DNA of 64,000 nucleotides from Carposina sasakii (GCA_014607495.2 CP053152.1:13685899-13749898); one strand, 5' to 3'. Counted from the stretch's first letter, positions 45,030 to 56,429 are shown. The notes: a model not told the origin generated them from the sequence alone. Numbers and translations: made by a program.

Positions 45030-45990
45030 CCCAAAAATTCAACATTGCATGTATGACGTAACTTTTTATCACATCTAATAAAATTATACATCCCTAAATT
45101 AAAATTCGTACATTTTAACATAGAAACGTTTTTTATCTACCTATCCATAACACATTAATAACATTAGGCAAGTTTGGTACTAAAGGATCAACAGACAGAC
45201 ACACAAACAGATTAGCAGTCGGCATCAAAGAGCCGCATCCATTTGGGAAATTTGTTTTTCCATTACACAAATTGGTTAGGGGCGGAATTTTTAAATTTTG
45301 ATGTGCGTATGATTATTATGTTGGAAAAGTTCGAGGCGAGACGTGAAGCCTTTTGAAAAAGCTGGTTACATTTTTACACTTTAAAAAAGGAAATAAAATT
45401 CAGCTCTGAATTTTAGTACTCTATAAGTATATTTTTAAAGTATAAAAAATAAGTGTACTTATTTAAAACGTATTTACGAGTAAAATAGAGATCTGTCTGT
45501 AGTCTAGCAACCATACTAAACATTCTAATAAATATTAGGTAGTTTTTAAAGTAAAAAGGTATAAACTTACTACAGCAGTATATTTCTGTCTTTACAAAAA
45601 ATTTATTAAGTATCTATTATTTTTATTTTCATACAGACATGATAATAATTCATCAATATTCCCTGGATAGCCGCCAATATTGGCCCCATAAAGGAATTAA
45701 TTACTGCGACAACAGATGGCGCCACTGGGCAGGTGGATCGCGTATATCACAGAAACTATCCACAAGCTATAAAATTCGGATATTAGAGAAAATCTCGTAA
45801 AATATGAATCATATTTTTTGCTGCAAGAACTTTTTTGTTTATTTCGTTCCACTAAATTGTCCATATTTCATTTCTAAACCTTTGTTAGCTCTGCAATAAA
45901 ATACAGTTACCTACCAATTTGTAGTTCACGTTATTTTTGTTGAAACAAAAATCTATGTTTTCTAATACATTTTTTGGGAATAAACTCTCA
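45030..45990. other. AT-rich stretch, no gene recognised
   Basis: No shared repeat or exon was found by eye. A short patch 'ACAACAGATGGCGCCACTGG' near 45708 is a common type of repeat remnant also seen at 51854. Confidence 0.4.
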
Positions 45991-45995
45991 TTCGT

Positions 45996-46225
45996 ACCAC
46001 CCCGTGTTCGCCCATGGGTATCGTACGAGGCGATTATGGGTTTCCAGGAGGTGGGCAGCAGCTCCTCCCGTGTTGACAACATGGTCCAAAATACAAACTG
46101 CGGTCACCAACCCGCCTGCCCAGCGTGGTGTCTATGGGCAAATACCCCCCATGGCAGTCTTGTGGCGTGCCATGGGGGAGGCCTACGTCCAGCAGTGGAC
46201 TGTAATAGGCTGATGATGATGATGA
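45996..46225 (-). repeat. Dispersed repeat S5, inverse orientation
   Basis: On the plus strand it reads 'CCCATGGGTATCGTACGAGG' through to 'CAGCAGTGGACTGTAATAGG' and a (GATGAT)n tail. The frames on both strands (up to 107 codons) derive from the repeat. Confidence 0.65.
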
Positions 46226-46854
46226 TGAAACTCTCACAAATTCTTTGTAAGTTTATGTGATTTCATACTTTTTTTCCATCCATCTCGATCTTTTTACGAC
46301 CTTTAAGTTTTTCTTATACTTACTATATTTATCTAACTTTGTTAATACCTAATGCTTTTGAAATGATTTTGCCTTTAATCAAAAATAAAATTGATACAGT
46401 TAACCATTATAGTACAATCAATAAAAAACCATTACTCCAACCTGCCCTGTGGCACCATCAACAGAATAGACAAATGATTGTGATTTGATCTCGATAACAA
46501 AAAACCGATCAAAACTAATCGATGCTCAGTGCTCACATGAGGCAACGAGGTAACATGAAGCAAGGAGGGAGAGGATGTGGCTTAACAACTTTTGTTCCTG
46601 GAAAACAATAAATAAATATTCAAACTTTACGAACACATTCGCCTAATGCCTCACTAAGATTCTTCTTCTGGAAAGATTCTTTTGCTGTGGATATTACGCA
46701 ATAGTATACACAAATACATATCAAAGATCGATATATTATTATTCATCATGTACGAGATTCCAACCTATGACGTGTGGCTAACAGCAATAACGATCGGTTG
46801 TCAAAATAGGCAATTGGATTTAACTATTTATGGAACGGAAATTTTAGCCAGTGA

Positions 46855-47175
46855 TTCTTTCATACTACGCTGATTAGACTACTTACAAGTAGCAGAGCAG
46901 AGGCCTTAGACGAAGTAAGGCTATTTCTCGATCGTATCGATAGAGGCGTTGTCGTCGCTAATGTTCGCTGCAATAAACCTTCATTTTCACGCATTCCGGA
47001 AATCACGTGATTCCAACCGCTATGAGAATGTTGCGACGACTTGACGATGCCAAATGATGTTACATGGTCTAAGTACGCAGATCTGCATAGTCGCATCTCC
47101 TGGCTGTCCCTCCTCCAAAGAGGTAACAAGGGAGGCTGGGGCAATCTGCTAAACGACAGTTATCTACGTGATTGA
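46855..47175 (+). pseudogene. Decayed coding sequence with two in-frame TGA codons
   Basis: One frame reads through with coding-like composition: 'SRAEALDEVRLFLDRIDRGV', 'VVANVRCNKPSFSRIPEIT', TGA, 'FQPL', TGA, then 'MPNDVTWSKYADLHSRISWL' and 'SLLQRGNKGGWGNLLND', TGA. Frame is kept across both stops, which suggests an old coding sequence that lost function by point mutation. No family was recognised. A cellular or transposon origin cannot be told apart. Confidence 0.4.
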
Positions 47176-47945
47176 TTGCATTTGCATGAAAAAATACGAC
47201 GGATACATCAAAGTTGTTCTAGTAGGGTGACCGTGGGTTAGAGTGTGTTTAGAAGGATATTATTGTGCTTGGTAATAATACAAAATTTATTGCAATATAT
47301 TTAATGGGCATACGGTTAAATTAATAAATACTAAGTAAAAGGTCTAACGATAAATGAATATCTTAACATCATAACATACAAACTTACTAATTGCAATAGA
47401 ATTAAACTATTTATCTATGAATTTATATTGAAGACTGACTAAGAAAGGCATCTAATTTTAGATTTTAATTTATCCTCCAGTAAAAACAGACAGAATCCTC
47501 AAATATGATTGCATTATTATTATGTAACATAAGTTTAATTACTTTAAAATAGCTCCTGTGTATTTCGCAAATGGGTGACAAATATTATAATGTCGAAACC
47601 AAAAGATTGAAAAAAAAAACCTACCTAAAAATATGCCTACCTATGTCTTATAATATTTAAAACCATGGCCACATTAAATCGTTCTTCGATTAACCATTTC
47701 AGTAAGACCTCCGAAATTCTTCACGACAACCGAAATTCATGAAAAAGTGTCCGCGCTAACGGCTCTCTCTATCCTGGACGAACTTCCCCCATAAAAATCA
47801 TATTCATAGAGTTGTTACGCCGCCATATTCTATGCATTATTGATTGCATTTTTATTGGTATTTCGCGGTTTTTTATACCCCAATTAATTTAGAAAAAGGT
47901 GCTACTGTTTACTGTTTGAAGTAGTGTTGAGTAGGACACGACTTG

Positions 47946-49244
47946 AATAAAAACATAATTTAAAAAATCCAAAAACCCGACTGCGTAAAAAAGAACCAAA
48001 CTATGTATATAATAATAATAAAAAAACTGAAAAGATGAAAACAAGCACTTAGATGTCCAGTGGTCTAGAATTCTATAATATTATTATGGAATTAATAATA
48101 ATTGAAGAAAATAAAATATTTTCTAATGATGTAATATAACAACTGAACAGCCAGGATCCATTGAAATATTAATAGCTTGGCTGTCGGTTACTGGATCCCG
48201 ACTGTTCAGTTGTTATATTACATCATTAGAAAATATTTTATTTTCTTCAATTATTATTAATTCCATAATAATATTATAGAATTCTAGACCACTGGACATC
48301 TAAGTGCTTGTTTTCATCTTTTCAGTTTTTTTATTATCTATCTATACATAGTATAAAATGAAGTTGCGAAGGGCGCCCAAAATGTGTTTGTTACCTAGGA
48401 TCTCAAAAACTACTATATCAATAGCTATGCGGTTTTCAATAATGGAAAGAAGACATTCCAGGGATTCTATAGGTGTATAATTTAGGTGTACCTACTTAAG
48501 AAATTATTAGAGTAATCGTAACAGTTATCAGACGGACGGAAGAAAAACGAGCTTTTTGGAGGCTTGCATTGCGTGCGCTGCTGAAATAACTCAAAATACA
48601 GAATAACAAATGTATGGGGGAATTATTCTTCTCAAAAAGTTCTATAAAAAAGTCTGCGATAGCATATGTCTATCCTTTAAGGTTTAGCCACAATAACGAT
48701 TTTAGTGGTGTTCAAGTTTAATTTACGAAATATCTTATTTTTCAATTACTCGATGTTCCTACCGACATAGACCAATAAACATAAAACAAAATGCATATCA
48801 AATTAAAGCTGATGAAATGAGGATTCCGAATATATACATATCATAACACTTTTATGTTAATATTAATACACAAGATGCATTTACAATGCCGAGGGCAGAG
48901 ATGGCAGCGGCGGCGGCTGCGTTCCGTCGTTGTGTCAGTCGGTCGGTCCGCATAGCACGACAGTGGCGGCGAGTGGCGGCGCGCGGCGGCGGCGACGGCG
49001 GTGGTGGGGGTGGGCTCATGTTGAGGTGCGCGACCCGAACGGGCAGACACGTGAGGGCAGACAACGTTGATGGTTGTGTCGAATTATAAAATTTTCAGTG
49101 CGGCGCGGCGCGGCGCTTCGTTTCAAGTTTTAAAAGTCGAATATCCGAGCGAAGCCGGAACCGCGGGCTGCTAGTTATTATATACATAGTTTGGTTCTTT
49201 TTTACGCAGTCGGGTTTTTGGATTTTTTAAATTATGTTTTTATT
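47946..49244. repeat. Near-perfect palindrome, 205-bp arms, split by a Helitron
   Basis: The left arm is 47946-48150. The loop is 48151-48201 (51 nt). The right arm is 48202-48336 plus 49175-49244, together 205 bp. Arms begin 'AATAAAAACATAATTT' and reach 'ATAACAACTGAACAG' at the loop. Hardly any mismatch was seen. The right arm is interrupted by the element at 48337-49174. It is probably a foldback DNA element. No clear target duplication was seen at the ends. Confidence 0.85.
48337..49174 (+). mobile_element. Helitron-like element inserted precisely between A and T
   Basis: It starts TCTATCTATACATAG and ends 'GGAACCGCGGGCTGCTAG'. The left flank ends ...TTATTA and the right flank starts TTATTATATAC. 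Joined, they match the uninterrupted opposite arm of the palindrome exactly. So the element is TC...CTAG, 838 bp, inserted without target duplication, the hallmark of Helitrons. Its interior holds a CpG-rich GGC-repeat segment (about 48885-49125) unlike the rest. Confidence 0.85.
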
Positions 49245-49439
49245 TATTTTATACTTTTTAGTTAATATAGCTACTAATAGGCATCCTTCAAGAAACACGC
49301 TCGACATGCTCGGCAGCAAAAAGGTTTCGTCATGCTGCTGTCTAAAAACTTATATACGAGAATGGTTTTCAATCGATATAGATCCTAAATGGTTAGTCGA
49401 ATCGAAAAATGTTGAGAGAAACCTATAAATTATTTTTAA

Positions 49440-50275
49440 ATACCTATTCAACGATACCCCAGTCGATATAGTTTGTCGACTTTAATTTTTTTAATTTTTA
49501 CAAAATGGCGTCCAGTAGTCGCCATATTGCATTTTCACTAACGTCATGTCTTCAGTGACACTCGCCGGACTAAGAGGAATCGATTGACGTATGAGTCATA
49601 AAAATCGGCCGAGGCGTTTGGTTCGTGTAGTGCTTCAAAGGAACATACAAACATACATACATACATAGGCTGTTAAAGACAATACCACTCCTTTGCGGCG
49701 CGCAGTCGGGTAAAAAAGAACGAGTTATTTATACTTTATAAGTTTCGCGTCAGACGACGAAGTATCGAAAAAATCGCTATTTAGAGACGACCGTCAACGA
49801 CGTGTGCCCTTATGCGTGTGCCCGCATTCGGGCTGTATACTCGAGCATATCCCCCTCCGCACCGCGCCGCGCGCCGCATGCCAGGCCACGCCCTATCTTT
49901 TTGCTTGCTAACGCATGAGTTGCTTTGCGTTGACGCAGAATTAACATGTTCCCGTGGGAATTTTGAGAAAAAACGTATCCTATATTAATTACTCCCGTGA
50001 TTGAAATGAATCTAATGATACCGCATACATATTTTTGTTGTTTAAAGGGAAATTTAGAAAAAATATTATTATGTCTTTATCCCGTGGGACTTTTATGATA
50101 AAATGTATCCTATGACACTCCCGTAATCAAGACAAATCTAACGATACCTCATACATCAAAATCCATCAAGCCGTTTAGGCTACAGGAGGTCACAAAGGAA
50201 CAGACATACATACATACTTACATACACTCCCTCAACATTACCCTCCCTCTTTGGCAGTCGGGTAAAAAGAGTTTG
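49440..50275 (+). repeat. LINE 3'-end-like fragments
   Basis: Two blocks end in 'ACATACATACATACATA' followed by 'GCAGTCGGGTAAAAA' (about 49640-49716 and 50195-50270), with 'CGTATCCTATATTAATTACT' and 'TGTATCCTATGACACTCCCG' between. This looks like one or two non-LTR retrotransposon 3' regions. No reverse transcriptase frame is present. Confidence 0.45.
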
Positions 50276-51137
50276 TAAGAGTAGCCTCTTTTTTGTCCTG
50301 AGCCAGTACAATGTCCCACTTCAAATGAGGCGAGGCGTACCTACTGACTGAACCATTTGAAGTTATTATAGTACGAAATATGCGCGCCTCCTGACGCCTC
50401 AAATGTCAGACGCGACGTGCTTTTGTCATGTCATTTGTTTGTTTAGTACAAATATTTTTAATTATAAATCTTACAAGTATAAAAAATGAATTTTATGTGT
50501 TTGTAGTAGAGATGGGTTATATTAGGTTATAACCTATACCTGTTCCTACTGCTTTGTTATTTATAGTCAATTATAAATCATAATTACAAAGACTTACCTG
50601 AGTATCTTAAATTAAGACTCTTAATCTTTTTTTAATTAAGATTCTTAATATATCTACTTCAAAATCCGAAATATCAAAAAAAATACAAATTAAATGGCAC
50701 TGACTCTCTAAACAACGTTAGATTATTATTATTTGAATTTTATACCTATTACCTACGCGCCTCCTGGATGGCGCCTCGCCTCGCATGGAAGACAATATAT
50801 TTCTCTCTCGCTCAAAATGTCAGACGCGACGACCGTGACGTGATCACGTGACGTGCTTGTCGTTTGTCTGTCTGCCTCGCTCGACCGTACAAGCTCGACC
50901 GCGACAAGAAAATTGAAGTAGTACAATTTAAAATTTCGAGGCACTCTTACATTTTGACGTCATGTCCGGGACAAATGAAGTGCCTCTTGTATGTCCTACT
51001 CAACACTAGTTTGAAGGTAGGTAGGTAAATGTTGATATGAGATTGATTTTTGAGCCTTATGCTTATTTATGAGATAACGCCTATTTTTATAGGTATTAGC
51101 TTTTTTCCTTTTTTATATATGTATTGTAGAAGAACAC

Positions 51138-51588
51138 TATACAGGGTGTTTGTGACAGCCAGGCAAATATTGATACCATGACTTCAGACCATGAATCTGA
51201 GGCGGAAACACTGAAAATTTTCGCAGGAAAATTACAAAATCTTCCGACCTTTTTTTACATTTTCAGGAAAAAATTGTTTCGTTTGTTTAATTAGGCCTTA
51301 GATAGTGATTTAAAAATAAAAGTTTCCCTCAGAAAAGTTCATATAACTGATCAACCCTAATGGAGAGTCACAAGTGATTCAAAAAACAGCAAAGTATCAC
51401 ACAATAACCAATAAGCCCATTTAATTAGTCACAGGATCGCCCGATACGATTGCTGCGGAGAGCAAAGATTACTGATAATCAAATAAAAAATACATTTCCT
51501 GCGAGTAATAACACTGTCGTTTAACTCAACACACTGGCACTTGTTTACCATTTCAGTATTTGCCTGGCTGTCACCCACACCCTGTATA
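51138..51588. mobile_element. TACAGGGTG-type MITE, family F3
   Basis: Its ends are 'TATACAGGGTGTTTGTGACA' and 'TGTCACCCACACCCTGTATA'. The subterminal GCCAGGCAAAT is inverted as ATTTGCCTGGC. The interior includes the repeat also found at 41890-42080. Confidence 0.7.
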
Positions 51589-51633
51589 GATTATCTGTAG
51601 CTCAAGCTGTTATATCTCTTCTTATCTTCTTAA

Positions 51634-51924
51634 TCTTAATATATAAAAAATCCGTGTCACTGTGTATGTTCCGAATAAACTCAAAAACGAGTCAACTGAT
51701 ATTCATGAAAATTGGAATATATATGTAATTTGGTCCAACTTAGATGATAGGATAGTTATTATTTAAATTAATGGTCTTAATAACTAATAATTAATAAAAA
51801 ACTGATCATCAACGTTGGTTGTTGTTATTAATCGTACGTTCCATAAGTCTGCAACAGATGGCGCCTTCTGAATTCTTCTGTCTTTTCTGCAGTCCACGCG
51901 GACGGAGTCGCGGGCGTCCGCTAG
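51634..51924 (+). mobile_element. Short Helitron-like element, intact ends
   Basis: It starts TC after A ('TCTTAATATATAAAAAATCC') and ends 'GGACGGAGTCGCGGGCGTCC' followed by GCTAG before T. At 291 bp it is a minimal non-autonomous copy. Confidence 0.7.
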
Positions 51925-53451
51925 TTTGAGTATAAAATCTATTTAATTATAGTTACAGAAGAATATTGAACTAAATTTAGTTTTACTGTGTGATATACAA
52001 GATATGCATGAAATAAGATTATGCAAGTGTAAGTAACAAAATAAATATTATACGAACATAACTACAGAAAAATTACCACTTATAAATTTTATATCATTTT
52101 AGTAATATGCTACCGAAAAGAGAAATATTTATGAACCCTTAGGTAACTAACTCTGTATTTAGAATTAATTTTTGCCAGACTGTAAAAATTTCAGTCATGT
52201 AACTTCAATTCCCCGCCACATACCAGACGGTGTGATTAGGGTGCATCCACACTCGTAGAAACGGTCGTCTAGTCTATCCCTAAGACGTGTTATTTCTGAT
52301 CTAGCACGGTTTCCACAAATGGTATCCTGCTAATACTCGTATGTACTTACACAGTCATGGCCGTGTTCGTATAATGGGTGAGCCAGAACTGCAAGATGGC
52401 GAAGGAGCCCTTACACACACGTTTAGAAGAGTATACTTATTTATATTCCAGGTTTTCTCTTGTCATAGTTTTTGTGCTACTGGTGTTCAAAAGTAGGCCT
52501 ATCTTATGCTCGGCTTGGGTATTTTTTTTAAAGCTATGGTGAAAACCCGATACCCCAACTATTAATTACGAGTAGGTATAAGGAGTATATAAGGCTATCC
52601 TAATTAGTGATTATCTTTTAAAACGAAACTAGGTAGGTTAAAAGAAACAACTTTCACTATGGACCAACTCCGAAATATATTAAAAAAAAACAGTTGTTCC
52701 ATACATTTCAGTGCAGTAATTATTCGAGATTGTATATCACACAGTGAAACGAAACTTAGTTCAATATTTTTCTGTAAGTATAATAAATAGATTTTATTCT
52801 CAAATATTACACCTTGATAGTGTTCTTCTACAATATATAAAAATAAAAAAAAGCTAATACATACCTATGAAAATAGGTACCCATGGCGTTAACCATGGTT
52901 TGATGGCTTGTACGCTAAATTGCCAAAATAAAACATAGTTTTTTTTTAACTAAAAAACTAGTTAGACAGTAGGTAAATGCTGTCTTTCTGTAAAACTTGA
53001 TCAAGGTAGAGGCAGCATCAACATCATAACTTTATCCGGGTCTAACACAGGCAATATACATAAGTATATAAAAAAGGTAAGTGCTTGAAAAACGAGGATT
53101 TTCTTGAGATTAAAGCTTAGCCCAGCCTACAATTCTTGGCAAGCCGTATACTTACGACTGCTATAAACCTATCTAGATTTCTATTCATTACTTAGACTTT
53201 ATGCGATTGTTACCATAGGAGAGTAAGAAATAAGAAAATGCTGCCAAAAGAAGTCAATAAAAACGTAAATCTCGGATTGAGCCATAAAAGCTTAGCCGTC
53301 GAAATTTATTCGAAAATACAGGATATTTAACTGTCTTCTTCTTTAGTACATAATTTTTTTGTTGTTGAAAAGTGTTTTAAGTTTCTGCCTCTCAGATGAT
53401 TATAATAGTTTAGTCCTTAGATCTTTTAATGCGGGCTTCACTAGAATACAT

Positions 53452-53843
53452 TAGGGTTGCCATCTCAAAACTTTGAAAACCAGGATTTGAAGAAGAAATA
53501 CCAGGACATTTCGATTAAAAGCCAGGACTATACATGTGCGAGCCAAGTAACAATACGAATGGAGAGAGTTAGTGGCGTGCGAAATTCAAAACATAGGTCT
53601 TTAACACATTCAGTGCCGGTGACTACGTATTTGCTTCTTTTAGGCTTTCTAGAGGTGCAGCTGACGCTTATTTGCGTCGTCGCTCTAGGCCTTAACCTGA
53701 TATCGGCACCCTTAGAAAATCTGCCGATACCGAATATGTCAGGGCTCTAAAACTCAGGACTATGCTTAATAACTATCCAGAACAGCCTAAGACACCCCAA
53801 AAAGCAGTAATATCCTGGGAAAACAGGACGGTTGGCAACCCTA
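53452..53843. mobile_element. TAGGGTTGCC-ended MITE inserted in S2
   Basis: A 392-bp element with ends TAGGGTTGCCA and TTGGCAACCCTA, flanked by GAATACAT at 53444-53451 and 53844-53851. Its removal restores the S2 sequence 'CACTAGAATACATCAGCTGC'. It is homologous to 38555-38955. Confidence 0.82.
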
Positions 53844-55028
53844 GAATACATCAGCTGCATCTCCTTCCGTGCAAGTCGACTGAGGAACTCGGGCATTCTC
53901 TCTGAGATAGCAATTCATCAAATCATCTCCATCTGTCCCATTTTAGCGTACAATCCATCAAACCAAGTTTATTTAGTTTAATAGGTCAAGTTTTAGAACA
54001 TTATTAATAATTTTTAAAAGACGATTGTAGTAAATATTGGAGTTCTAAGAGACCCCTTTGTCCATATTCAACGGCTAAAGGGGACACAAGAGTTATTTAT
54101 TTCCTTCACTGAATAAAGTTCAACTTAACATTGCTTCTGATGTTCATAACAATCGCCTGAAACTTGTACACAAGTTATAATTAACGCCAGCATTTTCTAC
54201 AGCTCGCCTTTGACATAAAATAAAATAAATAATAACATTAAAGTTATTTTTCAGAATTAACATAGACAGTACCTATGAATTAATGACAGTGCGGCAAATT
54301 GAAAAGGAAGGGTAATGATTTTTAGCAGTTTACGTATGTTTTAACAAAAATCTAAGTTTCAAACTGTTAGTAGGCGCTGAGCCGGCAACTTGTCACTGGT
54401 CTTTGCCATTGGACACCGCCATGTGGCTGTGAGACTTTTTATGATCCTGCAATGTAGGTATATACCTTAGGTACTATGTAATATAACGTAATGTCTGGCG
54501 TAATAGCTAGCACAAGTATAATAGTAGTATGATATTATCGTATATTACAGCTGTCTATTTAATATTAGGGTAATTTACATCGACGGCAATCCCATCTCGA
54601 TTCCCATTAGTAGATACAGCCATTGTGTCTGTAATGGCGGAGCCTAACCTCGGAACATTAGGTTAAGTGGATCATATGTTATATGCACCAAGGATATGTG
54701 GCTATATGGCTGCGGAAAAATCCATATACTTACCCAAGTATCTAAATAAATTGCTTCAAATCTGGATTTACTGATAATTTGGCCTAGAAAGCTATAAGGT
54801 CTAGCTAGAAGAACGGATACAGGATAAAAAACCTTCCTTTTCCGTAGTTCCCCGTTGATAGGGCGATGGAAGACTTAGAAAAAATAATTAAAACTTAATG
54901 GAACTACGAAACTACTAGGGGGGGGGGATGTGCAATACCTAGTGAACCACTAGCAAAACAGAATAGTCAAGTAACATACAAGTTATTCTTAATTCTTTAT
55001 TTTTAAGCCTTTTTGGAATCACTAAGGA

Positions 55029-55231
55029 TCTAGACAGACTTAATCCAACCGCAAATTGCAGTTTAAATGCAGTCGGCGTACAGTCGTGTGAACTGCACAC
55101 CGACTGCAATCGAACTGCACGGTTGGTTTGCAGTTCTATTGCAGTCGTGTCAACTGCATTCAAACTGCACTTAAACTGCAATTTGCGGTTGGGTTGCAGT
55201 TGAAATGCGGTCCGTCTGTCGAGACTCTAGA
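55029..55231. mobile_element. Small TGCA-rich foldback element
   Basis: 'CCAACCGCAAATTGCAGTTT' at 55045 is inverted as 'AAACTGCAATTTGCGGTTGG' ending at 55192. Outer CTAGACAGAC is inverted loosely as GTCTGTCGAGACTCTAG. Between them TGCA recurs about ten times, often as ACTGCA or TGCAGT. An 80-codon frame across it is an artefact. Confidence 0.6.
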
Positions 55232-55532
55232 GCCTTACTATACGTAATGGTACTGAAACTAAAAGCGTAATGATATTTCAGAACAGTTTATTAATCTTAT
55301 TGATAACATATTTATTTTACACTTCTTTTAAACACAGCATAACTTGATTTCCATTTTTTGTGCTATTGGATAATGGCTACTCGTATTTCATCTTATTTAA
55401 TGTTATTGCGAACGTGCGATATTTATTATTGTTAACATAAAATGGTCATAAGACTCAGCGATATACACGAAGAAGATTAAAAAAAGATTAAAAAGTTTAA
55501 AACAGATGGTCAAATTCGTCATCCGAGTAATT

Positions 55533-55604
55533 GACCCGGTAGCTCAGTTGGTGAGAGCTCTGCACGGAATGCGAGAGGTTGTGGGTTCGAGTCCCACTCG
55601 GGTG
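55533..55604 (+). other. tRNA-like 72-nt sequence with a different body
   Basis: It has a D arm GCTC-AGTTGGTGA-GAGC, a T arm GTGGG-TTCGAGT-CCCAC, and acceptor halves ACCCGG/TCGGGT. The anticodon stem TCTGC/GCGAGA pairs only if one G is bulged, and the loop ACGGAAT lacks U33, so it is not a convincing tRNA gene. It has the same leader ('AAATTCGTCATCCGAGTAAT') as 25533. Confidence 0.45.
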
Positions 55605-55848
55605 AAGAATTTTCTCATTTCTTAAAACATATTTATAATGAAGAGAAGAAGATTAGCTTAAATGTAGGGCTCTTAAAACTAAGAAAATCCCCTTAGAACC
55701 CTGTCATTGACTCTGCCCCCTCTGAATCTTATTCTACTTAGATATCTACGATATCTGGGAGATATCATTCTAGAATTCCAGACTGACTGACGTTAATCTT
55801 ACGGAATCTACCAGAATTCAAGTCAGTAGGCTCTAAGGGGCTTGATCT

Positions 55849-56073
55849 TCATATATCTAGTCTACGCGATATGGTTGGCTCCTCAGCAAACTCCAGCATT
55901 TCTTCTATATCTACTACATCTTCTTCCTCTTCCTCCCTAGTCCTCTCCAGAGTATCATTGTATACATAGTAGAAGAAAACCATGAACAGTATAGCAAAAG
56001 CTATCCTGTGATAATACTCTAATGTCCATACAAAACGTGATATCCAATTGATCTCATCGCTGCTGACTTTCAT
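55849..56073 (-). CDS. Small single-pass membrane protein, 74 residues
   Basis: This is a single-exon ATG-to-TGA frame. Residues 1-22 are polar ('MKVSSDEINWISRFVWTLEY'). Residues about 23-42 form a hydrophobic aromatic segment ('RIAFAILFMVFFYYVYN'). A strongly acidic tail follows ('TREEEEEDVVDIEEMLEFAE') and ends 'SRRLDI'. The order of polar head, membrane helix and acidic cytosolic tail looks biological and is not explained by any repeat here. It is nested in the large intron of the coiled-coil gene on the same strand, so an alternative exon is also conceivable. No TATA box or poly(A) signal stands out close by. No family was recognised. Confidence 0.5.
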   Translation of the reverse strand: MKVSSDEINWISRFVWTLEYYHRIAFAILFMVFFYYVYNDTLERTREEEEEDVVDIEEMLEFAEEPTISRRLDI

Positions 56074-56429
56074 GAAGCAAGCTCTACAGATTCTTTGAGC
56101 TGAATCTTGTGCAGGTTAGCTGATGGAATTTTCATCAAAATAGCCTTATTTTTTCGAAATTTCTTCAAAACTCACCACCGTCTTGATGTTTGTTTATGTG
56201 TCAAAATATAAAACGTCAAATTTTTGCGACCGACTGCCGTCAAATTTTGTCTATGCTTGTAGCGAAAAAGTTTATTTTTTACAAAATGTTACTAAAACAG
56301 GACTGTGCACATTTCGGGTCACACAAGAAATCCTTTTCTGTATTAGGTACTTTTTACCCGACTGCCGAGGAAGCGTTTAGTTTTATAAGTTTTTTTTCGG
56401 CGGGAAAAGCTGGAAGGGTGCAGGTGTAA

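Larger units (their letters stand above)
51080..52877. repeat. Foldback element split by two insertions
   Basis: 51080-51140 is the inverse of 52816-52877 (shared 'GTAGAAGAACACTAT' and 'AGGTATTAGC'-type sequence). 51926-52000 is the inverse of about 52720-52808 ('TATTGAACTAA', 'GTGTGATATACAA'). The left arm is interrupted by a MITE (51138-51588) and a Helitron-like element (51634-51924). Confidence 0.55.

Noticed and set aside
45937..46260. 107-codon plus-strand frame and its antisense partners
   Set aside because: It coincides with repeat S5 and ends in a (GATGAT)n tail read as poly-Met.
48841..49089. Pro/Arg- and Gly-rich frames in the Helitron
   Set aside because: These are low-complexity translations of GGC/CCG repeats on both strands; no single frame is favoured.
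53457..53750. 97-codon frame beginning MPSQNFENQDL, similar to one at 38560
   Set aside because: It is homologous only because both lie in copies of the same MITE; the reading frames diverge by indels.
56183..56429. Plus-strand frames divergent from the 55849 gene, possible first exon
   Set aside because: Part of it ('TTTTTACCCGACTGCCG') is the reverse of a LINE-type 3' end also seen near 49710 and 50260, and no start region was evident.
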